Assembly: GCA_027459365.1 (NCBI GenBank)
Contig: DAIDIM010000076.1
Location: forward strand, 1-10,442
DNA: 10,442 bases
Direction: 5' to 3'
Source of the DNA: Chlamydiota bacterium
Lineage (GTDB): Bacteria; Chlamydiota; Chlamydiia; Chlamydiales; SM23-39
The position numbers and the translations under genes were made by a program. This document shows, one piece after another, positions 1 through 6,597 of the stretch. The notes under the pieces were generated by a model. The model was given only the letters and a program-made list of their open reading frames with translations. It was not told the origin of the DNA and searched no databases. Within the stretch, counting starts at the first letter, position 1, and each line of letters begins with the position of its first letter.

Positions 1-59
1 GTTGCATATTGATTTTGAGCAATTAAGTAATCCGAATAGATATCGAGCATTTTGTTCAT
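1..59 (-). CDS. Probable transposase, N-terminal fragment (runs off the left edge)
   Basis: On the minus strand an ATG at 59-57 opens a frame that stays open to the window edge, giving 19 residues beginning MNKMLDIYSDYLIAQ. It is preceded by a strong ribosome binding site (GGAGAAAGG, a few bases upstream), so the start is well supported. From memory, this opening resembles DDE transposases of the IS4-like group that are common in environmental chlamydiae and Legionella, which begin with a similar short amphipathic stretch. With so few residues this is recognition by eye only. If correct, an insertion sequence ends somewhere in 60-141, where its terminal repeat would lie. I could not define that end because the other end is outside the window. 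Confidence 0.5.
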   Translation of the reverse strand, partial: MNKMLDIYSDYLIAQNQYA

Positions 60-141
60 AACCTTTCTCCAAAGATTGAACAAAAGTTTTACACTCAGTC
101 GACGTGTTTGATCAAATGATTTTTAAGGGCTTTTGCGTAAG

Positions 142-429
142 ATGAGTGATATTATTTATAGTGCGGTTGAGGATGAAATGTTTTTCGTGGCAGAAGCTTT
201 GCTAGACAAATATGATGATGCCCTTGACTTGTACGAGATGAAACGGGCTTTCGAAAGATTGATCGAGTCCAAGGGAGATCACTTTTTAAAAGGTGCACAA
301 CTCTTTTGGCCTCTAGTGAAACATACGATCGCTGATTACACAATGCGAAATGCACTCTATAACGCAAAAAATAGAGACGATCAATCCATGATTGAATTCT
401 TGGAAATTTGTTTAAAAGAGAAGGGATAA
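142..429 (+). CDS. Small acidic, probably helical protein of unknown function (95 aa)
   Basis: I do not recognise this protein. It is about 95 residues long, with no signal peptide and no membrane segment. Its composition suggests mainly alpha-helix, with alternating acidic and hydrophobic residues (for example EDEMFFVAEALLDKYDDALD near the start) and a charged C-terminus. I chose the ATG at 142. An in-frame TTG at 133 would add three residues but sits only three bases after the AAGGG at 125-129. The same AAGGG is 12 bases from the ATG, which is somewhat long, so the start is not certain. The gene lies between a probable transposase and a small membrane-protein gene, outside the conserved chlamydial block, so it may be lineage-specific. 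Confidence 0.6.
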   Translation: MSDIIYSAVEDEMFFVAEALLDKYDDALDLYEMKRAFERLIESKGDHFLKGAQLFWPLVKHTIADYTMRNALYNAKNRDDQSMIEFLEICLKEKG

Positions 430-494
430 AAGAGTTTTTATTTACCCTCTGTTTAAAATTGAACTGATTCAGATCGAGTTAGAGCCATTTGAAA

Positions 495-530
495 AGCTAC
501 CTTTGCCCAGCTGAGAAGGCAAAGGTTGCT
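495..530 (+). terminator. Hairpin downstream of the 95-residue gene, possible terminator
   Basis: ACCTTTGCC (499-507) is the exact reverse complement of GGCAAAGGT (518-526), with a 10-base loop. After a T:T mismatch the stem extends by AGC/GCT. It lies 65 bases past the stop codon of the preceding gene. The downstream side is T-rich but has no uninterrupted U tract, so it could be a weak terminator or a 3'-end stabilising hairpin. Confidence 0.35.
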
Positions 531-610
531 TGTTGTAGGACTCATTGTTGAAGCATTAGAGTCTCTTTTTCTTCTTTAAAAAAAAGATTTGCCACTTTAA
601 AATCTTTGAC

Positions 611-838
611 ATGAAAATTTCAGAGATCCCTCCAACTGATCAGATGCGTAGAGATGAGGAAAAATGGACTCGTGGTGGGGATTTAAAACTTGCAGGGATG
701 GCTTTGGCAATTATTGGCGGTGGCCAAGCAGCTCTATTTGCAGCAACGATACCAATTTCAAGAAAAATGCTTACAGCATTACGAAAGAAAAGAAAAAAAA
801 AGCCTGAGTCTGAAAAAACAGACTCAGGTCTTTTATAG
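611..838 (+). CDS. Small single-pass membrane protein of unknown function (75 aa)
   Basis: I do not recognise this protein. The first 25 residues are polar. A hydrophobic, glycine/alanine-rich segment follows at about residues 26-48 (LKLAGMALAIIGGGQAALFA and on), then a very basic tail (RKKRKKK near residues 58-64). By the positive-inside rule the C-terminus would face the cytoplasm. Codon use looks like that of neighbouring genes. No convincing Shine-Dalgarno sequence precedes the ATG, and an internal ATG at residue 12 is an alternative start. The last dozen codons lie inside the hairpin terminator shared with the convergent translocase gene, so the true 3' end is tightly packed against that gene. 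Confidence 0.45.
   Translation: MKISEIPPTDQMRRDEEKWTRGGDLKLAGMALAIIGGGQAALFAATIPISRKMLTALRKKRKKKPESEKTDSGLL
803..834. terminator. Bidirectional intrinsic terminator between converging genes
   Basis: CCTGAGTCTG (803-812) and CAGACTCAGG (819-828) form a perfect 10-base stem around an A6 loop. On the minus strand the stem is followed by C and then ten T residues, giving a textbook terminator for the translocase, whose stop codon is only 13 bases upstream. On the plus strand it is followed by TCTTTT, so it can also end transcription of the 75-residue gene. That gene's coding sequence overlaps the hairpin. Confidence 0.85.
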
Positions 839-841
839 AGG

Positions 842-2437
842 TTACTCTACGCCTGCTTTAGCAAGCTTTGGAGATGGCTTTTCAGCCGCAACTTCTCCTT
901 TTTCAGCCTCTTTTGCAGCAACAAGCTCAGCAAAGCGCTTGCCAAGGCCAAATACAGAGATAGCCCAGAATCCGCAAATTAAGAGAACAAGTGGTCCGAG
1001 GATAAATGTTAAGCTTGCAAGCGAAACACTACCACCGATAACTGCAAGAAGGGTAGATTGAATGAAGGCGCCGCCAGATTTTCCAGCTCGACCACCAATC
1101 ACTTCTACTGCCGCTTGTCCCTTCACCTTTGCTTCTTGATCAAGCGGGATGTAGGCCATCTGCTTGGTGGAGTCGAAGAGGGAATACTTTGTCCCTTTTG
1201 ACAATACGTTTTGGATCATCCCCACGAGAACAGCAACCATCACTACAGTTGTCCCCATTAATGGAGCAAATGGTGTGCTCTTTGTTCCGTTCCAAACAAA
1301 AAAGAAGAAGACAGCTGATGTGGCCATAACCATGATTGGCGTAATGATCGCAGCTTTTGTCCAGCTAAATTTTCTCAAAATATTGTTTCCAATAATCATG
1401 AGAACAATTGTTGCGGCACCTGTCCAAGTAGAGAATTGCCCCATAAACATGCTATAATCATTTTTATCCGGGAAAGCTATTTTGATCTGCCCTTTCCAAA
1501 CCCCTTCGACAAGGTTAATCGTCACTCCGTATGAGAGGACAAGAATCGCGATCATACCAAGATAAGGATTTTTTAGAATGTAGAGGAAGCTCTCTTTGAT
1601 CGATAGTTTTGCTTTCTCTTTCTTCTTGCCTTGACCGGGTTGGTAGAGTTTTGGGTCTGTAAGAACGTTTTTCTGCATCCAGCGATAAATCAAAGTGGTG
1701 AGTATCCCAGCTGCAGCTACGCAACTCATTTGCAATTTAAGATTTGTGCCGAATGCGATATCTTCCGGGACCCCTTGTGTTAAATGGAGATATTTCCCGT
1801 ACTTACTGCATGCAATAATGATCGGTCCGGACATTAAAAGTCCGATATTCCCGAGCATTCCGAAAAGCCCGTAAAACCGTTTTGCTTCTTGCACTTTTGT
1901 AATTTCGTTTGCAAATTGCCAAAAGAGCATAGAGAGAACAACACTTCCCCAGAGTTCAGACAAAATATAGAAAATGCTAAAGCTCCAATTTCCAATTACA
2001 GGTAGCAACCAGTGAAGATTTGGCCACGACGCTTGTGCTGACTGCAGCGTTGTTAAAGACATATGCAGCGCTTCTTTGTTTGGATAGATAATGAATGCAA
2101 ATGCTGTAAAGAAGATCAAGAAAGGCGCTACTACAACGTAGAAAAGCTTTTCTTTGCTAAATACATTTGCGAGTTTTATGAAGAGAATCATAAAAAGGAT
2201 CGCTGCAGGAGTGACTCCATAGAGCTTTAAGAAGGAGAGGCACTCAGCGCCGCCACCGGGGGCGTTTACGACCAATGTATCTTTAATGTCTCTTAAAATT
2301 GTGTAGTTGAACAAGATGCATAGCATCATTAAGCCCATGGGTAAGAACTTTTTGAGTTCAAAACCATGAATAGGCCAAAAAATTCCGCGCAACCCTTTGA
2401 AGGCACCATCGCTGGAAGTGTCAGTCTTTGCTGTCAT
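842..2437 (-). CDS. npt1: ADP/ATP translocase (NTT family nucleotide transporter), CT065-like
   Basis: A 531-residue polytopic membrane protein of the NTT (TLC) family used by chlamydiae, rickettsiae and plastids to exchange host ATP for bacterial ADP across the inner membrane. Length and the roughly 12 hydrophobic segments match the family. Recognisable stretches include LFNYTILRDIKDTLVV (about residues 42-57), with the charged RDxKD cluster near the first helix, and LYGVTPAAILFM (about 72-83). A short polar N-terminus precedes the first helix and a basic tail follows the last. The ATG at 2437 is preceded by AAGGGA (complement of 2442-2447). Next to a CT066-like gene and the ytg operon it matches the position of Npt1 in C. 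trachomatis. Environmental chlamydiae carry several NTT paralogues with different substrates, so ATP/ADP antiport is inferred from position and overall similarity. A mobile element begins 18 bases upstream of the start codon. Confidence 0.93.
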   Translation of the reverse strand: MTAKTDTSSDGAFKGLRGIFWPIHGFELKKFLPMGLMMLCILFNYTILRDIKDTLVVNAPGGGAECLSFLKLYGVTPAAILFMILFIKLANVFSKEKLFYVVVAPFLIFFTAFAFIIYPNKEALHMSLTTLQSAQASWPNLHWLLPVIGNWSFSIFYILSELWGSVVLSMLFWQFANEITKVQEAKRFYGLFGMLGNIGLLMSGPIIIACSKYGKYLHLTQGVPEDIAFGTNLKLQMSCVAAAGILTTLIYRWMQKNVLTDPKLYQPGQGKKKEKAKLSIKESFLYILKNPYLGMIAILVLSYGVTINLVEGVWKGQIKIAFPDKNDYSMFMGQFSTWTGAATIVLMIIGNNILRKFSWTKAAIITPIMVMATSAVFFFFVWNGTKSTPFAPLMGTTVVMVAVLVGMIQNVLSKGTKYSLFDSTKQMAYIPLDQEAKVKGQAAVEVIGGRAGKSGGAFIQSTLLAVIGGSVSLASLTFILGPLVLLICGFWAISVFGLGKRFAELVAAKEAEKGEVAAEKPSPKLAKAGVE

Positions 2438-2455
2438 ATTTTCCCTTTTTGTAGT

Positions 2456-2620
2456 CTCGACTTATGTCATTTTTTGCTGGCATCTCCGGAGAGGGCGTCC
2501 GCGCTTTTATTATTTTTTTGCTCGTCAATAGGGTCATTGCAGCTATTGACTCGCAAAAAAATAATAAAATCATCTAACGCCTCCCTCGGATCTGCCTGCC
2601 AAAAAACGACATAAGCCGAG
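2456..2620. mobile_element. MITE-like palindromic element, family A copy 1 (165 bp)
   Basis: The terminal 21 bases at 2456-2476 (CTCGACTTATGTC then ATTTTTTG) match the reverse complement of 2600-2620 with two differences. The rest is also nearly self-complementary: TTTTATTATTTTTTTGC and CAATAG in the left arm recur inverted in the right arm, leaving about 11 unpaired bases near 2537. It carries no reading frame of note. A second copy in opposite orientation lies at 9888-10051, about 91% identical by hand alignment (14 substitutions and one indel). Flanking pentamers GTAGT (2451-2455) and GTAAT (2621-2625) look like a target duplication with one mismatch. This is the structure of a non-autonomous transposable element mobilised by a transposase elsewhere. 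Transcripts of the translocase gene would carry the whole hairpin in their leader. Confidence 0.85.
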
Positions 2621-2642
2621 GTAATCTTTATCGACAGTGAAC

Positions 2643-2670
2643 ATTATAAGCTAAATTGCTTAAAATACAA
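2643..2670 (-). promoter_or_regulatory. Probable promoter of the ADP/ATP translocase
   Basis: On the minus strand TTGTAT (complement of 2665-2670), a 16-base spacer and a perfect TATAAT (complement of 2643-2648) form a good sigma-70/sigma-66 promoter. Transcription would start near 2636. The palindromic element at 2456-2620 lies wholly between this promoter and the gene, giving a leader of about 200 bases. The -35 box abuts the terminator of the upstream gene. Predicted from sequence only. Confidence 0.55.
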
Positions 2671-2671
2671 G

Positions 2672-2701
2672 AAAAACCCCAGAATTATAGAGATTCTGGG
2701 G
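2672..2701 (-). terminator. Intrinsic terminator of the CT066-like gene
   Basis: On the minus strand CCCCAGAAT and ATTCTGGGG form a perfect 9-base stem (2693-2701 and 2677-2685) with a 7-base loop, followed directly by five T residues (2672-2676). It lies 24 bases past the stop codon of the 173-residue gene, so that gene and the translocase are separate transcription units. Confidence 0.85.
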
Positions 2702-2725
2702 TGGTAAAAATAGAGAGAAAAAATT

Positions 2726-3247
2726 TTAATGCTGAGTTGCTGCGAGTGGATCAGTTGCAAGCAGTTGAGTATAAGTATTTGCAGCTTCTACATAATTTGT
2801 CCAGAGATCTTGCTCTGTTTTATTATGACGAATCGCTTGAATCAACTCTCTTTTGCAAGTAGCAAGCGATCTTTTTGGACTTAGAATTGTAATGATTTCT
2901 TTATCCCCAGCAAGACGCGCGATGCTAAGCATACGCTCGAGTTGATTGCGGGTGAAATTCATGTGGTCTTTGCGCTTGCGTGAACCGCGAGGAGCTCTTT
3001 GCTTTGGAGCAATGACAACTGCCTTGTCGGACTGGATTAAATGTTTTTCAATAATTGCAGCAAGTTCTTGAGGCTGCTTGTGTTTCATTTTTTTGAAAGT
3101 GAAATGGTGCATATAGCCTCCTGTTTTCATAGGAAGATATTTGCAAAGTTCATTTTCTTTGCGAACTCCCACTTTCTTGATTGCTTTCGAGATTACTTCT
3201 TCAATATCTTTTGTCGTTTTGTTTTTTTCAGCTTGTACAGCGCTCAT
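2726..3247 (-). CDS. Conserved chlamydial protein, CT066-like, function unknown (173 aa)
   Basis: The protein is soluble and strongly basic, with no signal peptide or membrane segment. An N-terminal helical part (about residues 8-35) leads to a central section with aromatic and histidine residues (GGYMHHFTFKK, 43-53). A highly basic strip follows (KQRAPRGSRKRK, 82-93), then a helical C-terminal half (about 95-165). Its place between the translocase and ytgA, on the opposite strand to ytgA, matches CT066 of C. trachomatis, an uncharacterised protein conserved in the phylum. The basic strip would fit nucleic-acid binding, but that is inference. An AGGA a few bases upstream supports the ATG at 3247. 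The gene has its own promoter and terminator. Confidence 0.8.
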   Translation of the reverse strand: MSAVQAEKNKTTKDIEEVISKAIKKVGVRKENELCKYLPMKTGGYMHHFTFKKMKHKQPQELAAIIEKHLIQSDKAVVIAPKQRAPRGSRKRKDHMNFTRNQLERMLSIARLAGDKEIITILSPKRSLATCKRELIQAIRHNKTEQDLWTNYVEAANTYTQLLATDPLAATQH

Positions 3248-3315
3248 GAATTACCATCCTAAAAATTCTTTACAAAGACTTCTAAGTCTTTCTCTTGTTG
3301 AGATTTTAATTGAGG

Positions 3316-3344
3316 ATTGTAAAAGGTATCACTATTTTTTGCAA
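3316..3344 (-). promoter_or_regulatory. Probable promoter of the CT066-like gene
   Basis: On the minus strand TTGCAA (complement of 3339-3344), a 17-base spacer and TACAAT (complement of 3316-3321) make a near-consensus promoter, with transcription starting about 60 bases before the ATG. The leader contains the short palindrome AAAGACTTCTAAGTCTTT (3274-3291), which could be an operator or a small hairpin. The promoter diverges from that of ytgA, with its -35 box about 18 bases away. Confidence 0.6.
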
Positions 3345-3361
3345 GAATCTATTTTTTATTT

Positions 3362-3390
3362 TTGTTATATTCTAATGAGATTTGTATTAT
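3362..3390 (+). promoter_or_regulatory. Probable promoter of the ytg metal-transport operon
   Basis: TTGTTA (3362-3367) and TATTAT (3385-3390) are separated by 17 bases, matching the housekeeping sigma consensus. Transcription would begin near 3396-3398, giving a leader of only about 20 bases before the GTG at 3417. An inverted repeat overlaps the end of the -10 box and the start site. Confidence 0.65.
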
Positions 3391-3410
3391 ACTTCGGCCC
3401 GTCGGAGTAT
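3389..3410 (+). promoter_or_regulatory. Inverted repeat over the ytgA start site: candidate YtgR operator
   Basis: ATACTTCGG (3389-3397) is mirrored by TCGGAGTAT (3402-3410) with matches at ATACT/AGTAT and CG/CG about a central point near 3399.5. It begins inside the -10 box and covers the predicted start site, where a repressor would block transcription. In C. trachomatis the repressor YtgR binds its own operon promoter, so this is a natural candidate site. The right arm also contains the GGAG Shine-Dalgarno sequence (3404-3407), so as RNA the repeat could mask the ribosome binding site. I see no DtxR- or Fur-type consensus. Confidence 0.4.
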
Positions 3411-3416
3411 TGAATA

Positions 3417-4391
3417 GTGGGCAATATGAAGTATTTCAAAAAATTTTTTTTAATCCTTTTTTTAGGGGTCATTTTCTGTTCTCTTTTTGGTTGTTCTACA
3501 AAAGCGAATCGGGGTTCTAAACTTAAAACTTGGATGCAGGAATCAAAAGAATTAAGAATTCTTTGCACAACGGCTCAAATTGGAGATATCGTACAGGAGA
3601 TCGGCGGAGAGCGTACCAAAACGTGGGTATTGATTCAAGGCGATCTAGATCCTCATAGTTATGAGTTGGTCAAGGGTGATGATGAAAAAATTTTCTTTGC
3701 AGATTTGATTTTTTATAATGGCCTGCATTTAGAGCACGGTGCGAGCTTATCTGCTCTTTTACATTCGAGTCCTAAAAGCATTGCATTAGGAGATATTGTT
3801 GCTAAAAAGTATCCAGAAAAAATTTTAAAGCGGGGAGAGGTTGACGATCCCCATATTTGGATGGATATCTCAATTTGGGCACTCATCATTGATCCAATTT
3901 TAGACAACTTGATCGACATGGATCCAGAGGGGGCTTCTTATTATCAAGATCGGGCTCTTAGTTTAAAAGAGCAGATGTTCCAAGCCCATTTATCGATAAA
4001 AAATAAACTTGGCGCTCTTCCGTCTGAGAGGAGATATTTGATGACTAGCCATGATGCATTTCGCTATTTTACAAAAAGTTATTTGAGCGATGATGGAGAG
4101 ATGGATTGGCAAAAACGATTTGCGGCTCCAGAAGGATTAGCTCCTGATGGACAATTAAGTCCGGTAGATATTCAACGAATGATTGACTATTTGCGAACCT
4201 ATCAAGTTCATGTACTTTTCCCAGAATCCAATGTCAGCCGAGATTCGATCAAAAAAATTGCGTCATCAGGTGTCGAAATGGGTATTGAAATTCGGGTTTG
4301 TCATGAGACTTTATATGGGGACTCGATGAGTGGGCTATCCTATCTTGAGATGATGGAAAAAAATGGTGAAATCGTCGCACGGAATTTATAG
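3417..4391 (+). CDS. ytgA: YtgA, metal-binding lipoprotein of an iron/manganese ABC transporter
   Basis: A 324-residue periplasmic solute-binding protein of the cluster A-I (TroA/PsaA) family, matching CT067. A signal peptide of about 25 hydrophobic residues ends in LFGC, a lipobox, so Cys26 is the likely lipidated residue. The four metal ligands of the family are visible: His80 in DLDPHSYEL, His146 in DDPHIWMD, His212 in MTSHDAF and Asp302 in YGDSMS. The equal 66-residue spacing of the three histidines agrees with my recollection of the Chlamydia pneumoniae protein. The GTG at 3417 has GGAG nine bases upstream. The ATG at 3426 is an alternative start and still leaves a complete signal peptide. 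It is the first gene of the operon and is separated from ytgB by a large palindrome. Confidence 0.93.
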   Translation: MGNMKYFKKFFLILFLGVIFCSLFGCSTKANRGSKLKTWMQESKELRILCTTAQIGDIVQEIGGERTKTWVLIQGDLDPHSYELVKGDDEKIFFADLIFYNGLHLEHGASLSALLHSSPKSIALGDIVAKKYPEKILKRGEVDDPHIWMDISIWALIIDPILDNLIDMDPEGASYYQDRALSLKEQMFQAHLSIKNKLGALPSERRYLMTSHDAFRYFTKSYLSDDGEMDWQKRFAAPEGLAPDGQLSPVDIQRMIDYLRTYQVHVLFPESNVSRDSIKKIASSGVEMGIEIRVCHETLYGDSMSGLSYLEMMEKNGEIVARNL

Positions 4392-4405
4392 TCATTTAAA
4401 ATATA

Positions 4406-4525
4406 TTTTTCATTTTTGACCTGCGTGAAAGCTGTCAATAAATTGAAGATCGCAAAGGGCATAGTATTCATCCAATACAATGCCCTTTGCGATCTTCGAT
4501 TTTTGACGCGGTGAAAAATGAAAAA
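4406..4525. repeat. 120-bp near-palindrome between ytgA and ytgB, possible attenuator (family C)
   Basis: The core is an 18-base perfect stem (4445-4462 with 4480-4497), topped after an A:A mismatch by GTATT/AATAC around a 5-base loop. The ends are also inverted: TTTTTCATTTTT (4406-4417) matches AAAAATGAAAAA (4514-4525), and the parts between are partly complementary. TTTTT follows the core stem at 4500-4504, so on the plus strand it could act as an intrinsic terminator, letting only part of the transcripts reach ytgB. That would give more binding protein than transporter. Its extended inverted ends also resemble a decayed mobile palindrome like the others in this window, but I see no target duplication. 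Confidence 0.8.
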
Positions 4526-4546
4526 GATAATTTAAAGGACTATATA

Positions 4547-5314
4547 ATGAACTCGTTAGTTGTAGAAGATTTAAATGTAAATTATGGGAAGACAACGGTT
4601 CTTTGGGATATTTCCTTCCAAATTCCAACTGGGGTACTCGTTGGAATCATTGGCCCAAATGGCGCAGGGAAAAGTACTTTATTGAAGACCATTCTCCGCT
4701 TAACTGACCCACTTTCTGGCCGTATTGAGCTTTTGGGAGCCTCCTCGTTTGCAAAGGTAAGGCAAAAAATAGCCTATGTTCCTCAAAGAGGAACTGTCGA
4801 TTGGGATTTCCCAATTACAGCCTTGGAAGTGGTGTTAATGGGAAGATATGGGAAACTGGGGCTTTTTGGTCGTCCCAGGATTGCAGATTATGAGGCGGCG
4901 CAGCAAGCTCTAGAACTTGTTGGAATGGCTGGATTTGCAAACCAACAAATTGGTCAATTATCAGGTGGACAACAACAGCGTTTATTCATAGCACGTGCAA
5001 TTGTTCAAAACGCCGATCTTTTCCTCTTAGATGAACCTTTTGCAGGTGTTGATTTAACGACAGAAAAGTTGATGATTGAGCTTTTAAAAACACAGACAAA
5101 ACAGGGGAAGACCGTCTTTATTGTTCATCATGACTTGCCAACTGTTGAGGAATATTTCGATCATTGCATTATGCTAAATACTAGGCTTGTTGCGGCAGGT
5201 CCTGTGAAAGAGGTTTTTACCAAAGAGAATCTGAGTTTGGCTTTTGGTAAGCAGCAAACTCTTTTTGATGAAGCAGCCACCCTTTCTGCCAAGAGTTTAG
5301 GCGGATTTTTATGA
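4547..5314 (+). CDS. ytgB: YtgB, ATPase subunit of the metal ABC transporter
   Basis: A 255-residue ABC ATPase powering metal import, matching CT068. All motifs are present: Walker A GPNGAGKS (36-43), Q-loop Gln80 (YVPQ), signature LSGGQQQR (138-145), Walker B LFLLDE (158-163) and the H-loop histidine in VHHD (about 195). The long LFGRPRIADYEAA stretch after the Q-loop is typical of the manganese/iron/zinc import branch. The frame is open further upstream into the palindrome, but the ATG at 4547 has AAAGGA seven bases before it and gives a normal N-terminus. Its last bases overlap the start of ytgC-R (ATGA), implying translational coupling. Confidence 0.95.
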   Translation: MNSLVVEDLNVNYGKTTVLWDISFQIPTGVLVGIIGPNGAGKSTLLKTILRLTDPLSGRIELLGASSFAKVRQKIAYVPQRGTVDWDFPITALEVVLMGRYGKLGLFGRPRIADYEAAQQALELVGMAGFANQQIGQLSGGQQQRLFIARAIVQNADLFLLDEPFAGVDLTTEKLMIELLKTQTKQGKTVFIVHHDLPTVEEYFDHCIMLNTRLVAAGPVKEVFTKENLSLAFGKQQTLFDEAATLSAKSLGGFL

Positions 5315-6597
5315 TCATGGATTTTTTTACAGATCCAGTGTTGCGCGCTCCCACATGGGCGACCCTTTTTATGTGCATTGCCTCTTCATTGATGGGCTCT
5401 TTTTTATTTTTACAAAAAAAAACACTCCTTTCTGAAACTTTATCTCATGCAACTTATCCTGGCGTTTGTATCGCTGTGATGGGGCTCGGACTATTTGCTC
5501 CAACGTTTGAGAGTTGGTCTTTCTTAGCTGTTTTAGTGGGTGCTTTTATATCTGCCTTTTTGGCTTTAAAAATGATCCATTTTCTACAAAAAAGGATGAG
5601 ACCTGACAGCGCTCTTTGTTTTGTCCTCGCACTTTTTTTTGGAATTGGCACCGTTTCAATCAGTTTAATGCAGACCATCATGCCCGCATTTCAGAAGCAA
5701 ATTCAAATGCTCTTGTTTGGTCAAGCGGCTACTATGACCGATTTGCATATTGTTTTGTATGGGGCGCTCGCGATGATCATTGCCTGTATTATTTTTTTCA
5801 TTTTTCACCCTTTAAGAGCTCTCCTTTTTGATCGCGAATATGCACAAAGTGTGGGAATAAACCGCGTGGAAAAGATGATTTTTTGGCTCCTTTTATTCTC
5901 CTTAATTTTAGGCATTCGCAGCGTGGGACTTGTCTTAATGTCTGGAATGGTGATTGCGCCAGCAGTTGCTGCAAGGCAATTTACAAATCATCTTCACAAA
6001 ATGCTAATCTTGAGTGCTTTTTTTGGTGCCTTAAGTGGAGTCATGGGCAATATTCTCTCTGTTTATGGAACCATTGCGTTAAGTACGGAAACTCGAAATC
6101 TTACTTTGCCAACAGGTCCGATGATTGTTTTAGTCGGCGGGACAATTGCTCTGCTATCCTTGGCCTTTGCGCCAGGGCGTGGGCTTGTCTTTCGGAAATT
6201 GAGAATTGGATCTTTCCGTTTTCGCTGCGTGCAAGAAAATATTTTAAAATGTCTATGGAAAAAGGGGCCCATATCGGGAAAGGAACTTCGAACATCTTTT
6301 GGCCTTTCTCTATTTTTTGCATTGCTTTCTTTAAGAAAAAATGGTTGGGTTCATAAACAAAATCGCCTTTATCATTTGACACTGGATGGACATCGTAAAG
6401 CCTCCTCAATTGTGCGGCTACATCGCCTTTGGGAACTCTATCTTGCCAATATGTTGAAATTACAATCTGAAAAGATCCATAAGACTGCGGAAGAGATGGA
6501 ACATATTTTGACTCCAGATATTGAGGAAAGACTCACTCGACTGCTTTCTAATCCAGTCATCGATCCTCATCAGCAACCAATCCCAGGTAAGCAATGA
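5311..6597 (+). CDS. ytgCR: YtgCR, metal-ABC permease fused to a DtxR-like repressor
   Basis: Residues about 1-290 form an ABC-3 family permease with eight or nine membrane segments, including the family signature around LQKKTLLSETLSHATYPGV (34-52). Residues about 300-428 are a DtxR/MntR-type regulator: a winged helix (ENILKCLWKKGPISGKELR onward, about 309-360) and a dimerisation/metal domain (RLHRLWELYL at 369-378, KIHKTAEEMEHIL at 389-401, DPHQQPIP at 418-425). There is no DtxR-style third domain. This fusion is the hallmark of CT069, whose tail is released as the iron-dependent repressor YtgR. By eye the ligands His371, Glu375, His390, Glu394, Glu397 and His398 are kept, with Glu394 in the place of DtxR Cys102, as in MntR. 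The linker lacks the triple-tryptophan motif I recall from C. trachomatis. It overlaps both ytgB and ytgD by four bases. Confidence 0.93.
   Translation: MIMDFFTDPVLRAPTWATLFMCIASSLMGSFLFLQKKTLLSETLSHATYPGVCIAVMGLGLFAPTFESWSFLAVLVGAFISAFLALKMIHFLQKRMRPDSALCFVLALFFGIGTVSISLMQTIMPAFQKQIQMLLFGQAATMTDLHIVLYGALAMIIACIIFFIFHPLRALLFDREYAQSVGINRVEKMIFWLLLFSLILGIRSVGLVLMSGMVIAPAVAARQFTNHLHKMLILSAFFGALSGVMGNILSVYGTIALSTETRNLTLPTGPMIVLVGGTIALLSLAFAPGRGLVFRKLRIGSFRFRCVQENILKCLWKKGPISGKELRTSFGLSLFFALLSLRKNGWVHKQNRLYHLTLDGHRKASSIVRLHRLWELYLANMLKLQSEKIHKTAEEMEHILTPDIEERLTRLLSNPVIDPHQQPIPGKQ

Noticed and set aside
495..530. Hairpin considered as part of a tRNA or small structured RNA
   Set aside because: No cloverleaf arms or T-loop consensus around it; a simple 3'-end hairpin is enough.
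690..1061. Plus-strand open frame of 123 codons
   Set aside because: Mostly antisense to the translocase C-terminus and out of frame with the 75-residue gene; composition is serine/alanine-rich shadow coding.
2366..2614. Plus-strand open frame across the start of the translocase
   Set aside because: It overlaps the translocase on the other strand and runs through the palindromic element; no ribosome binding site and no coherent protein.
3389..3410. Classical DtxR or Fur box at the ytgA promoter
   Set aside because: The dyad does not resemble the TTAGGTTAG-type or GATAATGAT-type consensus; kept only as a candidate YtgR-specific site.
4487..4546. In-frame upstream extension of ytgB by 20 codons
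   Set aside because: The extension reads through the palindrome stem and lacks a ribosome site, whereas the ATG at 4547 has AAAGGA at ideal distance and a family-normal N-terminus.
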